Of a stretch of DNA of 64,000 nucleotides, positions 26,510-35,309 are shown piece after piece; positions within the stretch are counted from its first letter, which is position 1, and each line of letters opens with the position of its first letter. A model generated the notes under the pieces. The model ran no database searches, was not told the origin of the DNA, and saw only the letters and a list, made by a program, of their open reading frames with translations. Made by a program: the position numbers and the translations under genes. The stretch covers positions 1 to 64,000 of the forward strand of contig CAYNIP010000018.1 of assembly GCA_964397305.1 (NCBI GenBank). Direction: 5' to 3'. Source of the DNA: JAAUTY01 sp964397305 (GTDB lineage: Bacteria > Cyanobacteriota > Cyanobacteriia > Cyanobacteriales > Spirulinaceae).

Positions 26510-26785
26510 GAGGGTGGACGAAAAAAAGCGCGGCTCCCCGGAATTTTGAGCGCTGGTTCCAGAAGCAGAGGGTCGCCCCCTATCGCTCCGCGACGCTAGC
26601 GCAAACAGGGTTACAGGGCCCACACTGCGAGAAACCACTGCGCGTCTACATCCCCCGGCCCCGGCTCCCAAGGTTAGGAGCCGGGGAGCTAGAAGCCCCT
26701 CTCCCAAGTTGGGAGAGGGGTTGGGGTGAGGGCTGAGCGAAGGAGTCCCAACATCCCGCGTAACATTTCGTTCACCCTCCACACC
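26510..26785 (+). repeat. Dispersed hairpin-rich repeat element, copy 2
   Basis: Starts with GGGTGGACGAAAAAAAGCGC followed by GGCTCCCCGGAATTTTGAGC, contains GAGAAACCACTGCGCGTCTA, two palindromes (GGCTCCCAAGGTTAGGAGCC type and CCCCTCTCCC/GGGAGAGGGG), and ends with CATCCCGCGTAACATTTCGT. The reverse complement of this order is found at 3375-3588; partial forms are at 30033-30510. No gene is present between 26415 and 26793 apart from this element. Confidence 0.75.
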
Positions 26786-26793
26786 TATCTCTG

Positions 26794-27729
26794 CTAGCGA
26801 AGTAGTCGGCTCCAAGTCTGGGGGCCCACAACACCATCGCTAGTTAAACGGTGGGTCGTTTGGAACTGCCTCACAGCCGTGGCCGTTCCTGGGCCAAACA
26901 CCCCATCCACCGTAGCCCCAACCCGGTGCTGTACATAGCGCACCGCTTGCCCCGTCGCGTGTTGGGGGCGCAGAATGGGCTGCTCGAGGATATCCGCGAG
27001 GGCTTTCCAGGTGGCCGCTGTTGGGCTGCCCTTAGCGCTGATCCCAGCGATCGCGTGAAAGCGTTCCAGAGCCTCCGCCGTCCTTGGCCCCGAGAGGCCA
27101 TCTTCTGCTAAGGGCCGACCTTGGCGATCGCCAATCTGCAAACGATTCAGGGCCGTTTGCAACTCCCGCAACTTTGCATCCGGGCCAGGGCCGGGACGCT
27201 CGCCCCCAGTTCCTCCAGGCACTTCCCCCGCCAGACCGGCCACAATCGCGTTGGCCATCAGCTCTGGGTTAAATCGCTCCATATCTCGGGCCGAGTCAAT
27301 GAAGCAACACTCGACCAGAATCGCTGGCATATAGGTATTTTTCAACACGTAGAGATGGGAGCCATTCTTCACGCCGCGATTGTAGAAACCCAGAGTGACA
27401 ATGCGCTCCAACACCGGCCGCGCCAGCCGTGAGGATGCAGAGCTGGCAGCAAAAACCTCAGTGCCACTCGCACGGCCATTGAAGGCATTGAAATGGATCG
27501 AGACAAAGACATCAACCCGGCTGGTGTTCGCGGCATTGACCCGTTTGCGGAGCGAGTCCAGGACGCTACTGGCCCACCTCGGAGTGCAGTTCACCGCACT
27601 GTGGCCCAGGGCCGTGAGCTTATTGATCACCCGCTGGCCGACGGCGCGGGTGAGGTCATCTTCCTTTGCTAAACCCACAGCCCCCACGTCAGGGGGTGCA
27701 TTGTGCCCAAAATCGATGCCAAATTTCAT
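26794..27729 (-). CDS. N-acetylmuramoyl-L-alanine amidase with peptidoglycan-binding domains
   Basis: A zinc amidase of the AmiC type (Amidase_3) that cleaves the bond between N-acetylmuramic acid and L-alanine in peptidoglycan. From the ATG at 27729 it begins MKFGIDFGHN, with the first zinc histidine. Further motifs are FVSIHFNAF (second histidine), SHLYVLKN and the catalytic glutamate in AILVECCFID. Two peptidoglycan-binding type 1 repeats follow, the last ending FQTTHRLTSDGVVGPQTW. The frame stays open to 27900, but that extra 5' part runs through a dispersed repeat (27825-27905), so I prefer the internal start. If the longer start is used, a Pro-rich leader would be repeat-derived. No clear signal peptide is seen. 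Confidence 0.85.
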   Translation of the reverse strand: MKFGIDFGHNAPPDVGAVGLAKEDDLTRAVGQRVINKLTALGHSAVNCTPRWASSVLDSLRKRVNAANTSRVDVFVSIHFNAFNGRASGTEVFAASSASSRLARPVLERIVTLGFYNRGVKNGSHLYVLKNTYMPAILVECCFIDSARDMERFNPELMANAIVAGLAGEVPGGTGGERPGPGPDAKLRELQTALNRLQIGDRQGRPLAEDGLSGPRTAEALERFHAIAGISAKGSPTAATWKALADILEQPILRPQHATGQAVRYVQHRVGATVDGVFGPGTATAVRQFQTTHRLTSDGVVGPQTWSRLLR

Positions 27730-27824
27730 GCCCGCCTTCGTGCCGCTAACGTTTGATGCTGGGGGCGGCTCCCCAGGCCTAGGCTGCGGGGGCATCTCAG
27801 TAGGCAAGTTGGCCCCCGCTGCGT

Positions 27825-27905
27825 GAAGCCGCTGCGCGCCTACATTCCCCAGACCCTCCACCCTACTGGGGAGGAGGGAAGTCTCCAAGGGGATATGCAC
27901 CCTAG
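27825..27905 (-). repeat. Dispersed repeat fragment at the amidase 5' end
   Basis: Contains GTGAAGCCGCTGCGCGCCTA, a CCAGACC...TACTGGGG hairpin and GGGAAGTCTCCAAGGGGATATG ahead of CACCC, the order seen in the repeats at 30437-30515 and 36930-37018. It overlaps the possible longer reading frame of the amidase. Confidence 0.6.
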
Positions 27906-27956
27906 GCTGCTGATACGTTGGCTTTACTTTATCAGGTTTCCCCTAGGTTCTCGCGG

Positions 27957-29090
27957 TCAGTCCTCCCAGAGCCGCCGGCGATCGCGACCGGCGAGCTGGG
28001 CGTGGGTGTCCCGCAACAAACGGGGAATATCCAACTGTTCCGGGCAACGGGGTAAGCAATCGCCGCAATCGGTGCAGCGATCGCCCCGTCGTCCCGGAAA
28101 CCAATGCCCCGCGTTTTCAAACATCCCGTAGCGGTAGCGGCCAAATTCCGTCATCCCGTAGGCCACTGTCAGGTTTCGCAGGCGCAGGACCTCCGGAATC
28201 TGGATCGCCTCCGGACAGGGCAAACACTGGTAGCACTGACTACAGCGATCGCTGCCGAGGGCCAAAGAGAGTTCTCTATTAATACGGTCAGCGATCGCAG
28301 TCTCCACCGGTGTCAGGGGGCCAGTTTGATCGGCCAGAGCCGCGATCGCCGCCAGTTCCGAGGGCTGAGAGGCTCCCACACTGAGGGTCGTGATGCGGCG
28401 ATCACTCAGGAGCCAGCGGTAGCCAAAGGCCAGGGGAGTCAAAGGCTGACAGAGTTCAGCCAGCTTGGCTGAGGGCGTGTAGAGTTGCCCCCCCTTGTCA
28501 GCGGGGGAAATGATGAAGAGGCCGCAATCTTGGGCGGCAGCGCGGGCGATCGCCGCCGCGTGGCGCTGAAAAAGCAGATAGTAGTGCAGATTCACAAACT
28601 CAAAGGCCTCCAGGTCCAGGGCCTTGAGAATCAGCTCCAGAGAACCGTGGGTCGAGAAGCCCAGGTGTCGCACCTGGCCCGCCGCCTGGGCCCCTTGCAG
28701 TGCCCTCAGACAGCCCTCAGGATGCTGGACCCAAGCGAGGTGCTCGGGGGTGTTGAGACCGTGGAGGGCGATCGCGTCCAGATAATCCACCTGCAAGCGC
28801 TCCAGAGACTCGTTAATCCACTGCTGCATCGTTGCTGCTGCTGGGGTTGGCGGCAGCTTGGTGGTGATAAAGAATTGGTCTCGCGACAGAGGCAGGGGGG
28901 TTTTCAGAGCCTGACCAAGATACACCTCGCTCTGGCCGTAACCCCGGGCTGTTTCAAGGTGGTTAATCCCCAGCTCTAGGGCCTGCACTACAGTCTCTTG
29001 CAGGGTCCTGGCACTGCGGAGGCAGCGCATAGTTCCCAGGGAAAAGACCGAGAGCTGGCGGTTGGTTTTGCCAAAGCGGCGGTAGTGCAT
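27957..29090 (-). CDS. Aldo/keto reductase with C-terminal 4Fe-4S cluster motifs
   Basis: A 377-residue protein. The N-terminal 280 residues form an aldo/keto reductase barrel starting MHYRRFGKTNRQLSVFSLG, with HLETARGYGQSE carrying the catalytic tyrosine region. The C-terminal part has two cysteine clusters, CSQCYQCLPCPEAIQIP and CTDCGDCLPRCPEQLDIP, typical of ferredoxin-like 4Fe-4S binding in this subfamily. It would reduce carbonyl compounds or run the reverse reaction with electron transfer through the clusters. A strong terminator for the upstream gene lies directly before its start, so it has its own promoter. The substrate is unknown. Confidence 0.88.
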   Translation of the reverse strand: MHYRRFGKTNRQLSVFSLGTMRCLRSARTLQETVVQALELGINHLETARGYGQSEVYLGQALKTPLPLSRDQFFITTKLPPTPAAATMQQWINESLERLQVDYLDAIALHGLNTPEHLAWVQHPEGCLRALQGAQAAGQVRHLGFSTHGSLELILKALDLEAFEFVNLHYYLLFQRHAAAIARAAAQDCGLFIISPADKGGQLYTPSAKLAELCQPLTPLAFGYRWLLSDRRITTLSVGASQPSELAAIAALADQTGPLTPVETAIADRINRELSLALGSDRCSQCYQCLPCPEAIQIPEVLRLRNLTVAYGMTEFGRYRYGMFENAGHWFPGRRGDRCTDCGDCLPRCPEQLDIPRLLRDTHAQLAGRDRRRLWED

Positions 29091-29096
29091 GGGAGC

Positions 29097-29145
29097 AAAA
29101 AAAATCAGGAATCCCCAGTAGCTAGTTTACTGGCCGGATTCCTGA
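29097..29145 (-). terminator. Rho-independent terminator of the 29296-29916 gene
   Basis: A 10-bp perfect stem (29105-29114 with 29136-29145) encloses a second 6-bp stem (29115-29120 with 29128-29133). On the minus strand it is followed by eight Ts (29104 to 29097). It terminates transcription of the repeat-protein gene and insulates the reductase gene. Confidence 0.85.
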
Positions 29146-29295
29146 AGTTAGCGATTAACTGGTCCTGGAGGCAGAACGCGGCGCTCCAAGGATTGGTGAG
29201 TGTTGGGAGAAGCGGGGTTAGCAGCCTGTTCCCTTCAGGGAGAAGGATTTAGGCAGGGGACCAACAGTTGCGGCATGAGGACTATGGGGGGTGAA

Positions 29296-29916
29296 TTACT
29301 CTGTCATCATCGGCCGGGGGCCGCGATCGCCCGAGCGGTGGGTGCGGAGTGCTTCCTGGAGCTGGGCCTCCGTCACGCCGAGCTGCTGAGCGGCAGCACT
29401 GAGATCGGGCCGGTTGGGACGGCTGCCATCCCGGGGCGGTTGGTCCGGCACTCCCAGAGCATTTCGCAGGGCTTGCTCCGTCACCCCCAGTTCTTGGGCG
29501 ACGGCGGCAAAATCGGGCCGCCCACCGCGCGGCCCCTGGGCGGGCACGCCCAAGGCCTCTTTAAGAGCGGCCTCCGTGACCCCGAGACGCTGGGCGGCGG
29601 CGGCGAAGTCTGGGCGCGGGGGACGGCTGCCATCCCGGGGCGGTTGGTCCGGTACTCCCAGAGCACTCCGCAGGGCTTGCTCCGTCACGCCGAGGCGCTG
29701 GGCGGCGGCGGCGAAGTCGTGGCGAGGGCCCCGGGGTCGGGGAGCCCCTTGGGCCCCGGCAGGGCCTTGCTGCTGGCCGGGGGAGCTTTGGGGAGTCTGG
29801 GCTATCTGGGATGGTTCTGGGGTTGGGCTGGCGGCTTGGGTGATGGCGGCATAGCCTAGGGAGCCGAGGACCAGGGAGGTGGCTGAGAGAGTCAGGAGGA
29901 TGCGAGGGCTCAACAT
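29296..29916 (-). CDS. Exported protein with four LGVTE repeats
   Basis: A 206-residue protein with an N-terminal signal peptide (about 1-28, ending in ITQAAS) followed by a Pro/Gln/Gly-rich linker and four near-identical repeats. Each repeat reads roughly D-[FL]-[AS]-A-A-A-Q-x-LGVTE-x-x-L-x-x-ALG and is separated by Pro/Arg/Gly/Asp-rich spacers with QPPRDGSRP. Each LGVTE unit resembles a small helix-turn-helix, and comparable units occur in metal-tolerance or envelope-stress related periplasmic proteins, but I cannot name the family. The DNA repeats are also nearly identical, so copy number may vary between strains. It ends in a strong terminator. Confidence 0.75.
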   Translation of the reverse strand: MLSPRILLTLSATSLVLGSLGYAAITQAASPTPEPSQIAQTPQSSPGQQQGPAGAQGAPRPRGPRHDFAAAAQRLGVTEQALRSALGVPDQPPRDGSRPPRPDFAAAAQRLGVTEAALKEALGVPAQGPRGGRPDFAAVAQELGVTEQALRNALGVPDQPPRDGSRPNRPDLSAAAQQLGVTEAQLQEALRTHRSGDRGPRPMMTE

Positions 29917-30032
29917 GAGGTGTGGACTCCTTGTTGCGTTGGTCTACGCTTCTGATTAAGCCCTGCCAAGATGACAATTCAAGGGGTGGGTGGATTACAA
30001 AGCTGTAATCTTGGACTGGCTCTGTTGCAGGG

Positions 30033-30515
30033 TTGGCTGGGTGGACGGAAAAAAGCGCGGCTCCCCGGAATTTTGAGCTAGGGTTCAAGGAGCAGAGGGT
30101 CGCTCGCTTCAGGGTTACGGGGGCCCTCATCCCCCGGCCCCTTCTCCCAAGGCTGGGAGAAGGGGAGTTAGAAGCCGCTCGCCTAAGTTTGGCTGGGTGG
30201 ACGGAAAAAAGCGCGGCTCCCCGGAATTTTGAGCTAGGGTTCAAGGAGCAGAGGGTCGCTCGCTTCAGGGTTACGGGGGCCCTCATCCCCCGGCCCCTTC
30301 TCCCAAGCTGGGAGAAGGGGAGTTAGAAGCCCCTCTCCCACCTTGGGAGAGGGGTTGGGGTGAGGGCTTGGCGCTTGAGCGCTGGTTTAAGGAGCAGAGG
30401 GTTGCTCGCTTCAGCGTTACGGGGGCCTACGCTGCGAGAAGCCGCTGCTTGTCTACATCCCCCGGCCCCTGCTCCCGAGGAGGGCGAAGGGGAGTCTCCA
30501 ACGAAAGATGCACCT
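30033..30515 (+). repeat. Dispersed repeat elements in tandem (156-bp period)
   Basis: Two units starting with TTGGCTGGGTGGACGGAAAA at 30033 and 30189 are 156 bases apart and nearly identical, each with the GCGCGGCTCCCCGGAATTTT block, GAGCAGAGGGTCGCTCGCTT and a TTCTCCCA/TGGGAGAA hairpin. A third divergent part follows from about 30370, ending GGAGTCTCCAACGAAAGATG. The whole space between the divergent neighbours (29917-30570) is repeat with no gene. Confidence 0.8.
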
Positions 30516-30570
30516 ATTGAACGCTTTGGTCTGTTGTGACTTGGGTTAGCCCCCTTTTTGCCAGTTTTCT

Positions 30571-31731
30571 ATGACTCGCCTGCTGCTGTTGGCTGAACGT
30601 TACCCCCCCGATATAGGCGGCCTGGCCCGGAGTGCCGGTCGCATTACGGCGGCGATCACCGAGCAGCTTGAGGCTGTGGATGTGGTGGTCTGGAGCCGCT
30701 TTATCGCCCCGGGGGAGGTGGTAGCGGAGCCGGGGGAGTCGGTTGCGGGAGTCCGGGTTTACCGAGTCGGGCTCTACCGCCATTGGGACATGAGTTTTAT
30801 TCAGACTCTCAACGCCCTCGACTGGCTACACCGGCAGCATCCCTACACCGCTGTCTGGGGGCACTACCTGTTTCCGGCTGGGTTCCTGGCGGTCTGGTTT
30901 GCTCACCTGCATCACTTGCCCAGCGTGGTCAGTGCCCGTGGGAACGATGGGGAGCGCGGGGCCTTTCCGCCAGGGGACTTTGCCCGCTTGCAGTGGACGC
31001 TGCAACAGGCCACGGTGGTCACGGCTGTGAGCCAGGACCTAGCCCGCAAGTTGCAACTGATCAGCCAGCGCGCGGATACGATGGTGCTGAAAAATGCCGT
31101 GGATACGGCGGTGTTTCAGCCTGCTACGGATGGGGGCGATCGCCAGGCCCGCCGCCAAGCCCTGGGGTTTGCGGCGGCTGAACTGGTGCTGGGCTTCTCG
31201 GGGGAACTGCGGGAGAAGAAGGGGCAGCGTTTCCTGCTCACGGCCCTGCGAGAGGTGCGGGCTAGCCGTCCGGCAGCCTTGCTGATCATTGGCGAAGTCC
31301 GGCCCAGCCAGGAGGGGTTACTGCACACCTTCGCCTTGGAATACCCTGAGGACTACGCCCGCATCGTGATCACCGGCCACCTCCCGGAACCGGAGCTTGT
31401 GGCGGCCCATTTGCAGCTCTGCGATCTCTTCCTCCTGCCGTCTCTGTGGGAGGGGCTGCCCAATGCGCTGCTGGAGGCGATGGCCTGTGGCTGCGGGGCG
31501 ATCGCCAGCGACGCCGGAGGGATTCCGGAAGTGATCGAGTCCGGAAAACATGGTTTCCTGCTGCCTCGCTACCAGCTCCATCGCCTCGGGGCGGCGGTGC
31601 TGGAGTGGGAGGCCTTGGGAGAAGCGCGGCAACGGGCGATCGCCGCCGCCGGGCGCGATCGCATTCACCAGGAGTTTTCTCTCCTCCGGGAGCAGGAGCG
31701 CCTGCGAGCCGTGCTAGCGGCCTTGGGGTGA
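30571..31731 (+). CDS. Family 4 glycosyltransferase
   Basis: A 386-residue GT-B fold glycosyltransferase. The N-terminal Rossmann-like domain begins MTRLLLLAERYPPDIGGLAR, the pattern of GT4 acceptors. The C-terminal donor domain has LGFSGELREKKGQRFLL and the GT4 signature LPSLWEGLPNALLEAMACGC, then ASDAGGIPEVIESG, with the E-x7-E nucleotide-sugar binding glutamates. It probably builds a cell-surface or exported polysaccharide. It ends in an 18-base convergent overlap with the ACT-domain gene. Confidence 0.88.
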   Translation: MTRLLLLAERYPPDIGGLARSAGRITAAITEQLEAVDVVVWSRFIAPGEVVAEPGESVAGVRVYRVGLYRHWDMSFIQTLNALDWLHRQHPYTAVWGHYLFPAGFLAVWFAHLHHLPSVVSARGNDGERGAFPPGDFARLQWTLQQATVVTAVSQDLARKLQLISQRADTMVLKNAVDTAVFQPATDGGDRQARRQALGFAAAELVLGFSGELREKKGQRFLLTALREVRASRPAALLIIGEVRPSQEGLLHTFALEYPEDYARIVITGHLPEPELVAAHLQLCDLFLLPSLWEGLPNALLEAMACGCGAIASDAGGIPEVIESGKHGFLLPRYQLHRLGAAVLEWEALGEARQRAIAAAGRDRIHQEFSLLREQERLRAVLAALG

Positions 31732-32124
31732 GGCTTGGAACTGGCTCAGGAGGCTCAGAGCTTGTTCCGCTTGCTCCCGGGGAACCAGAAGATGGTCATG
31801 GTAGTAGGCCGACACGGGATTCACGCTGATGTTGGCGGCCGCGAGTTTGGCGGTAATCGCGGCGAGGAATCCCACGGCGGCCAAGCTGGAATGCACGTTG
31901 AGGGTGATCAGGCGGCAGGGATAGGTGTAGGCGATCGCCCAGCGCTCAGCCACCCCTCGGGGCACGATCAGGGTTTCCCCTTCGGCCTCGTGAAACCGGC
32001 CCAGGTAGGGAATGTCGAGGGCCGCCGCCTGGTCCGGGGGCAGACTACAAAAGACCCATTCCTCCGCGTGGAGCACGGGCTCTAGGGTAGCGAGGAGGGT
32101 CGCGAGATCACGTTCGCCGTTCAT
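31714..32124 (-). CDS. ACT domain-containing protein
   Basis: A 136-residue protein made mainly of ACT-like folds. The C-terminal half (HSSLAAVGFLAAITAKLAAANISVNPVSAYYHDHLLVP) shows the beta-alpha-beta pattern with the ligand-binding Gly/Asn region of ACT domains that sense amino acids. It has no catalytic domain, so a small-molecule sensor or regulatory role is likely. Its 3' end overlaps the glycosyltransferase gene on the other strand by 18 bases, and the YraN gene lies 28 bases upstream on the same strand. Confidence 0.75.
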   Translation of the reverse strand: MNGERDLATLLATLEPVLHAEEWVFCSLPPDQAAALDIPYLGRFHEAEGETLIVPRGVAERWAIAYTYPCRLITLNVHSSLAAVGFLAAITAKLAAANISVNPVSAYYHDHLLVPREQAEQALSLLSQFQASPQGR

Positions 32125-32152
32125 GGGTGGGAGTTGGGCTGCTAGATTCGGT

Positions 32153-32644
32153 CTACTGGCTGAAGGCGGCGGGGAGGTAGTGGGCGAGGGTGAGTTCGTA
32201 ACCCTGCCAGAGTAGGGGCTCCCCTAAGGTTACGGCGGGCAAGGCCTGGGCGGGAGAGGTCGGGCGATCGCGCCGGGTCCCGCCGGACCTAGCGTGCCGG
32301 TAGGTGACAAGGGCGAGATCAAAGCGACAGGGCCGGGGGGCGTACTGGGGTTCGGCCGCGAGAAAGAGTTCAGCGGTTTGCCAGAGTCGCGCCTGTTTCT
32401 GGGGTGTAACCGCCAGCAGGCCATCGGCGTCCCAATTGCCGCCGGCGCGGGTCTTCACTTCCACAAAGGCGAGGACGGTTCCCGGCGGCTCGAGGGCGAT
32501 GAGGTCCAGCTCCCCCCAGCGCGATCGCCATTGTCGAGCGAGAATCTGCCACTGCTGACCCACCAGCCACTGCGCGACCAGTTGTTCACCAAGGTTGCCA
32601 ATGACCATGGTAGAGGGCTTGGGGCTGGGCTTTGGGGCTACCAT
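32153..32644 (-). CDS. YraN/UPF0102 family nuclease-like protein
   Basis: A 163-residue protein of the YraN (UPF0102) family, which has an endonuclease-like PD-(D/E)xK fold. The conserved order is visible: GNLGEQLVAQWL, then the active-site set RSRWGELDLIAL and TVLAFVEVKTR (Glu-x-Lys). Family members are linked to Holliday-junction processing or DNA uptake in other bacteria, but the cellular role is not settled. The start at 32644 includes a Pro/Lys-rich leader; the internal ATG for MVIGNLGEQL is an alternative. Confidence 0.85.
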   Translation of the reverse strand: MVAPKPSPKPSTMVIGNLGEQLVAQWLVGQQWQILARQWRSRWGELDLIALEPPGTVLAFVEVKTRAGGNWDADGLLAVTPQKQARLWQTAELFLAAEPQYAPRPCRFDLALVTYRHARSGGTRRDRPTSPAQALPAVTLGEPLLWQGYELTLAHYLPAAFSQ

Positions 32645-32674
32645 CTTGCCGATTCCTGACTGCGATTACTTGCT

Positions 32675-32721
32675 AGGATTGCACAAGGTTAGGGTCGCAC
32701 AAGGTTAGGATTGCACAATGT
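32675..32721. repeat. Three 16-bp direct repeats upstream of the pentapeptide gene
   Basis: Three head-to-tail copies of a unit like AGGATTGCACAAGGTT start at 32675, 32691 and 32707 (the last is partial). Their spacing of 16 bases and place in the divergent promoter region suggest a regulator binding array, or a relic of slippage. Confidence 0.7.
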
Positions 32722-32790
32722 AGTTCACCGGGGGCGACGGCCGAGGTCCCCCGAGCAACCCGTAGACCCTACGGAGGGAGATTGAGAGTG

Positions 32791-33279
32791 ATGGCGTGCT
32801 TACACCGTTGGGGATTTTTGCTGCTCCTACTGGCGCTGGTGTGGTTCGCGGGGGCGATCGCCCCGCCCGCCTGGGCCGACGATTACAACAAAGCCTTCCT
32901 GCCCGAGGCCGACTTCTCCGGCCAAGACCTGCGCGATTCCAGCTTCACCTCCGCCACCCTGCGCCAGAGCGACTTCAGCCACGCCAACCTCGAGGGGGTC
33001 AGTTTCTTTTCCGCCAATCTAGACTCCGTGAACTTTGAGGGCGCTAACTTGCGGAACGCTATCTTGGGCTCGGCCCGCTTGACCAAGGCCAACCTGACCA
33101 ACGCTGTCCTGGAAGGGGCCCTCGCGGCCAACGCCCGTTTTGAGGGCGCGATCATTGACGGCGCTGACTTTACCGGTGTGCTGCTGCGGAGTGATGTCGA
33201 AGCGCAGTTGTGCCAAGGAGCCCAGGGCCGCAACCCCGAGACCGGCCGCCTCACCCGCGATACCCTTTTCTGCTTCTAA
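32791..33279 (+). CDS. Exported pentapeptide-repeat protein
   Basis: A 162-residue protein with a signal peptide (about 1-28, ending APPAWA) followed by about fifteen pentapeptide A(D/N)LxX-type repeats such as ADFSGQDLRDSSF, SANLDSVNFEGANLRNA and ARLTKANLTNAVLEGA, which form a right-handed quadrilateral beta-helix. The C-terminal tail contains two cysteines in AQLCQGAQGRN and LFCF that could form a disulfide. Such proteins occur in the thylakoid lumen of cyanobacteria. The ATG at 32791 has GGAGGGAG ten bases upstream; GTG 32788 or TTG 32782 are alternative starts. The dnaB gene follows after 18 bases. Confidence 0.85.
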   Translation: MACLHRWGFLLLLLALVWFAGAIAPPAWADDYNKAFLPEADFSGQDLRDSSFTSATLRQSDFSHANLEGVSFFSANLDSVNFEGANLRNAILGSARLTKANLTNAVLEGALAANARFEGAIIDGADFTGVLLRSDVEAQLCQGAQGRNPETGRLTRDTLFCF

Positions 33280-33297
33280 CTCCCTCCGCGCGAATCC

Positions 33298-34635
33298 GTG
33301 ACCGACTTCACCCCGCTCCTCCCGGACCAAGCCCTGCCGCCCCAGAACATTGAGGCGGAAGAATCGATCCTGGGGGGGATTTTGCTTGATCCTGAGGCCA
33401 TCGGCCGCATTGCCCACCTGCTAGCGCCCGAAGCCTTTTACATCAGCGCCCACAGCGAAATCTACAAGGCGGCCCTGGCCCTGCACCGCAGCAACAAGCC
33501 CACGGACCTCACCACCATCGTGAGTTGGCTCCAGGATCACGACCTGCTTACTACCGTCGGCGGTACGAGCAAGCTGGCGCAACTGGTCGAGCGCACGGTT
33601 TCGGCGGTGAATATCGATCGTTACGCGCTGCTCGTCACGGATAAGGCGGTGCGCCGCCAACTGATCGCTGCGAGCCATGCCATTGGCCAGCTTGGCTATG
33701 ACACGGCCCTGGAGCTGGAGCTGGTCCTCGATCGGGCTGAGCAGGAAGTGTTTAGCATCACGCAACAGCGTCCCCAAGCGGGCCTGGTGCCCCTCTCGGA
33801 TACGTTGATCGACGCCTACACCGAGATCGAAAACTTGCACGAGGAAACGGTGTTACCGGGGGTTGCCTGCGATTTCTACGACCTGGACGCGATGACGGGG
33901 GGGTTCCAGCGCTCGGATCTGATCGTGATCGCCGGTCGGCCGTCTATGGGCAAAACGGCCTTGGGGCTGGGGATTGCGGCGAATATTGCCAAGAAGCATC
34001 AGCTACCGGTGGCGATTTTCAGCCTGGAGATGTCCAAGGAGCAGTTGGCCCAGCGCCTGTTGGCGGTGGAGGCGAATATTGAGAGCAATCGTCTGCGCTC
34101 GGGGCGGGTGACGCAAAGTGAGTTGGACCAGTTGGCGATCGCCATCGGAACCCTCTCCGATTTGCCAATCTATATCGATGACAGCGCGACGCTGACGGTG
34201 ATGCAAATGCGATCGCAGGTTCGTCGCCTCCAGGCAGAGCACGGCGGCCGGCTGGGTTTGGTGGTCTTGGACTACCTGCAACTCATGGAAGGGAGCAGCG
34301 ATAACCGGGTGCAGGAACTCTCCAAGATCACCCGCTCCCTGAAGACCTTGGCCCGGGAAATTGACGCGCCGACGATCGCGCTCTCACAGCTCAGTCGCGG
34401 CGTCGAGTCCCGCACCAACAAGCGCCCGATGATGTCGGACCTGCGCGAATCCGGCTCGATTGAGCAAGATGCGGATGTGGTGATCATGCTCTACCGAGAC
34501 TCGTACTATAATCCAGACTCCCCGGATCGCAACGTGGCGGAAGTGATCATCACTAAGCACCGCAATGGCCCGACGGGCACCGTGAAACTCCTCTTTCAGC
34601 CGGAACTCACGAAGTTTGAGAATTTGGCCCAATAA
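33298..34635 (+). CDS. dnaB: Replicative DNA helicase DnaB
   Basis: A 445-residue hexameric helicase that unwinds DNA at the replication fork. The N-terminal domain starts with LPPQNIEAEESILGGILLDP, typical of DnaB. The RecA-like motor has Walker A GRPSMGKTALGLG near 220, Walker B LGLVVLDYLQLM, and the arginine-finger region SDLRESGSIEQDADVVIMLY. No intein interrupts it, although dnaB inteins are common in cyanobacteria. The start is GTG. It is 18 bases after the pentapeptide gene and 12 before the DUF938 gene, suggesting co-transcription. Confidence 0.97.
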   Translation: MTDFTPLLPDQALPPQNIEAEESILGGILLDPEAIGRIAHLLAPEAFYISAHSEIYKAALALHRSNKPTDLTTIVSWLQDHDLLTTVGGTSKLAQLVERTVSAVNIDRYALLVTDKAVRRQLIAASHAIGQLGYDTALELELVLDRAEQEVFSITQQRPQAGLVPLSDTLIDAYTEIENLHEETVLPGVACDFYDLDAMTGGFQRSDLIVIAGRPSMGKTALGLGIAANIAKKHQLPVAIFSLEMSKEQLAQRLLAVEANIESNRLRSGRVTQSELDQLAIAIGTLSDLPIYIDDSATLTVMQMRSQVRRLQAEHGGRLGLVVLDYLQLMEGSSDNRVQELSKITRSLKTLAREIDAPTIALSQLSRGVESRTNKRPMMSDLRESGSIEQDADVVIMLYRDSYYNPDSPDRNVAEVIITKHRNGPTGTVKLLFQPELTKFENLAQ

Positions 34636-34647
34636 CCCCCTCTCCCC

Positions 34648-35262
34648 ATGCTTGACCAACGCCGCTATGCTCCTGCGACTCAGCGCAACCGCGAGCCGAT
34701 CCTGGCCCTGTTGCAGCGGGTGCTGCCCCCCACCGGCACGGTGCTCGAAGTGGCCAGCGGCACGGGGGAGCACAGCGTTTTCTTCGCGCCGCGCCTCCAA
34801 CCGCGCCAGTGGCTGCCGACGGACTGTGAGCCGGAAGGCCTCGCGAGTATTCGCGCCTGGCAGGCGGCGGACCCGGCCCCCAATTTAGAACCGCCTTTAG
34901 AGCTGGATGTCAGCCAGCCGTCGTGGCCGGCAACGCTTCCCCCCCGTCCCTTCCAGGCCGTCGTGAGCATCAACCTCCTCCACATTTCCCCTTGGTCAAC
35001 CGGCCTCGGGCTGTTGGCCGGCGCCGGAGCCCTGTTGCCGCCGGGCGGGATTTTATACCTCTACGGGCCCTTTAAGCAGGATGGCCAACACACGGCCCCC
35101 AGTAATGCGGCCTTTGATCGGTCCCTACGGGCCCAAAATCCGGCCTGGGGGGTGCGGGATCTCGAAACGGTCATCGCGGCGGCGGCGGACGCGGGGCTGG
35201 ACTGGGTGGAGACGGCGGCCATGCCGGCGAATAACCTCTCGGTCATCTGTCGCCATCGCTAG
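34648..35262 (+). CDS. DUF938 SAM-dependent methyltransferase-like protein
   Basis: A 204-residue DUF938 protein. The motif VLEVASGTGEHSVFFA near 30 is the SAM-binding loop, and later features match the family: LQPRQWLPTDCE, INLLHISPWSTGLGLL, LYLYGPFKQDG and HTAPSNAAFDRSLRAQNPAWGVRD. The family is widespread but the substrate is unknown. It starts twelve bases after dnaB. Confidence 0.88.
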   Translation: MLDQRRYAPATQRNREPILALLQRVLPPTGTVLEVASGTGEHSVFFAPRLQPRQWLPTDCEPEGLASIRAWQAADPAPNLEPPLELDVSQPSWPATLPPRPFQAVVSINLLHISPWSTGLGLLAGAGALLPPGGILYLYGPFKQDGQHTAPSNAAFDRSLRAQNPAWGVRDLETVIAAAADAGLDWVETAAMPANNLSVICRHR

Positions 35263-35309
35263 GGTCAGGGATACGCTAGCGTAGGAAAGGGACTGACGAG
35301 GGGAAAGCG

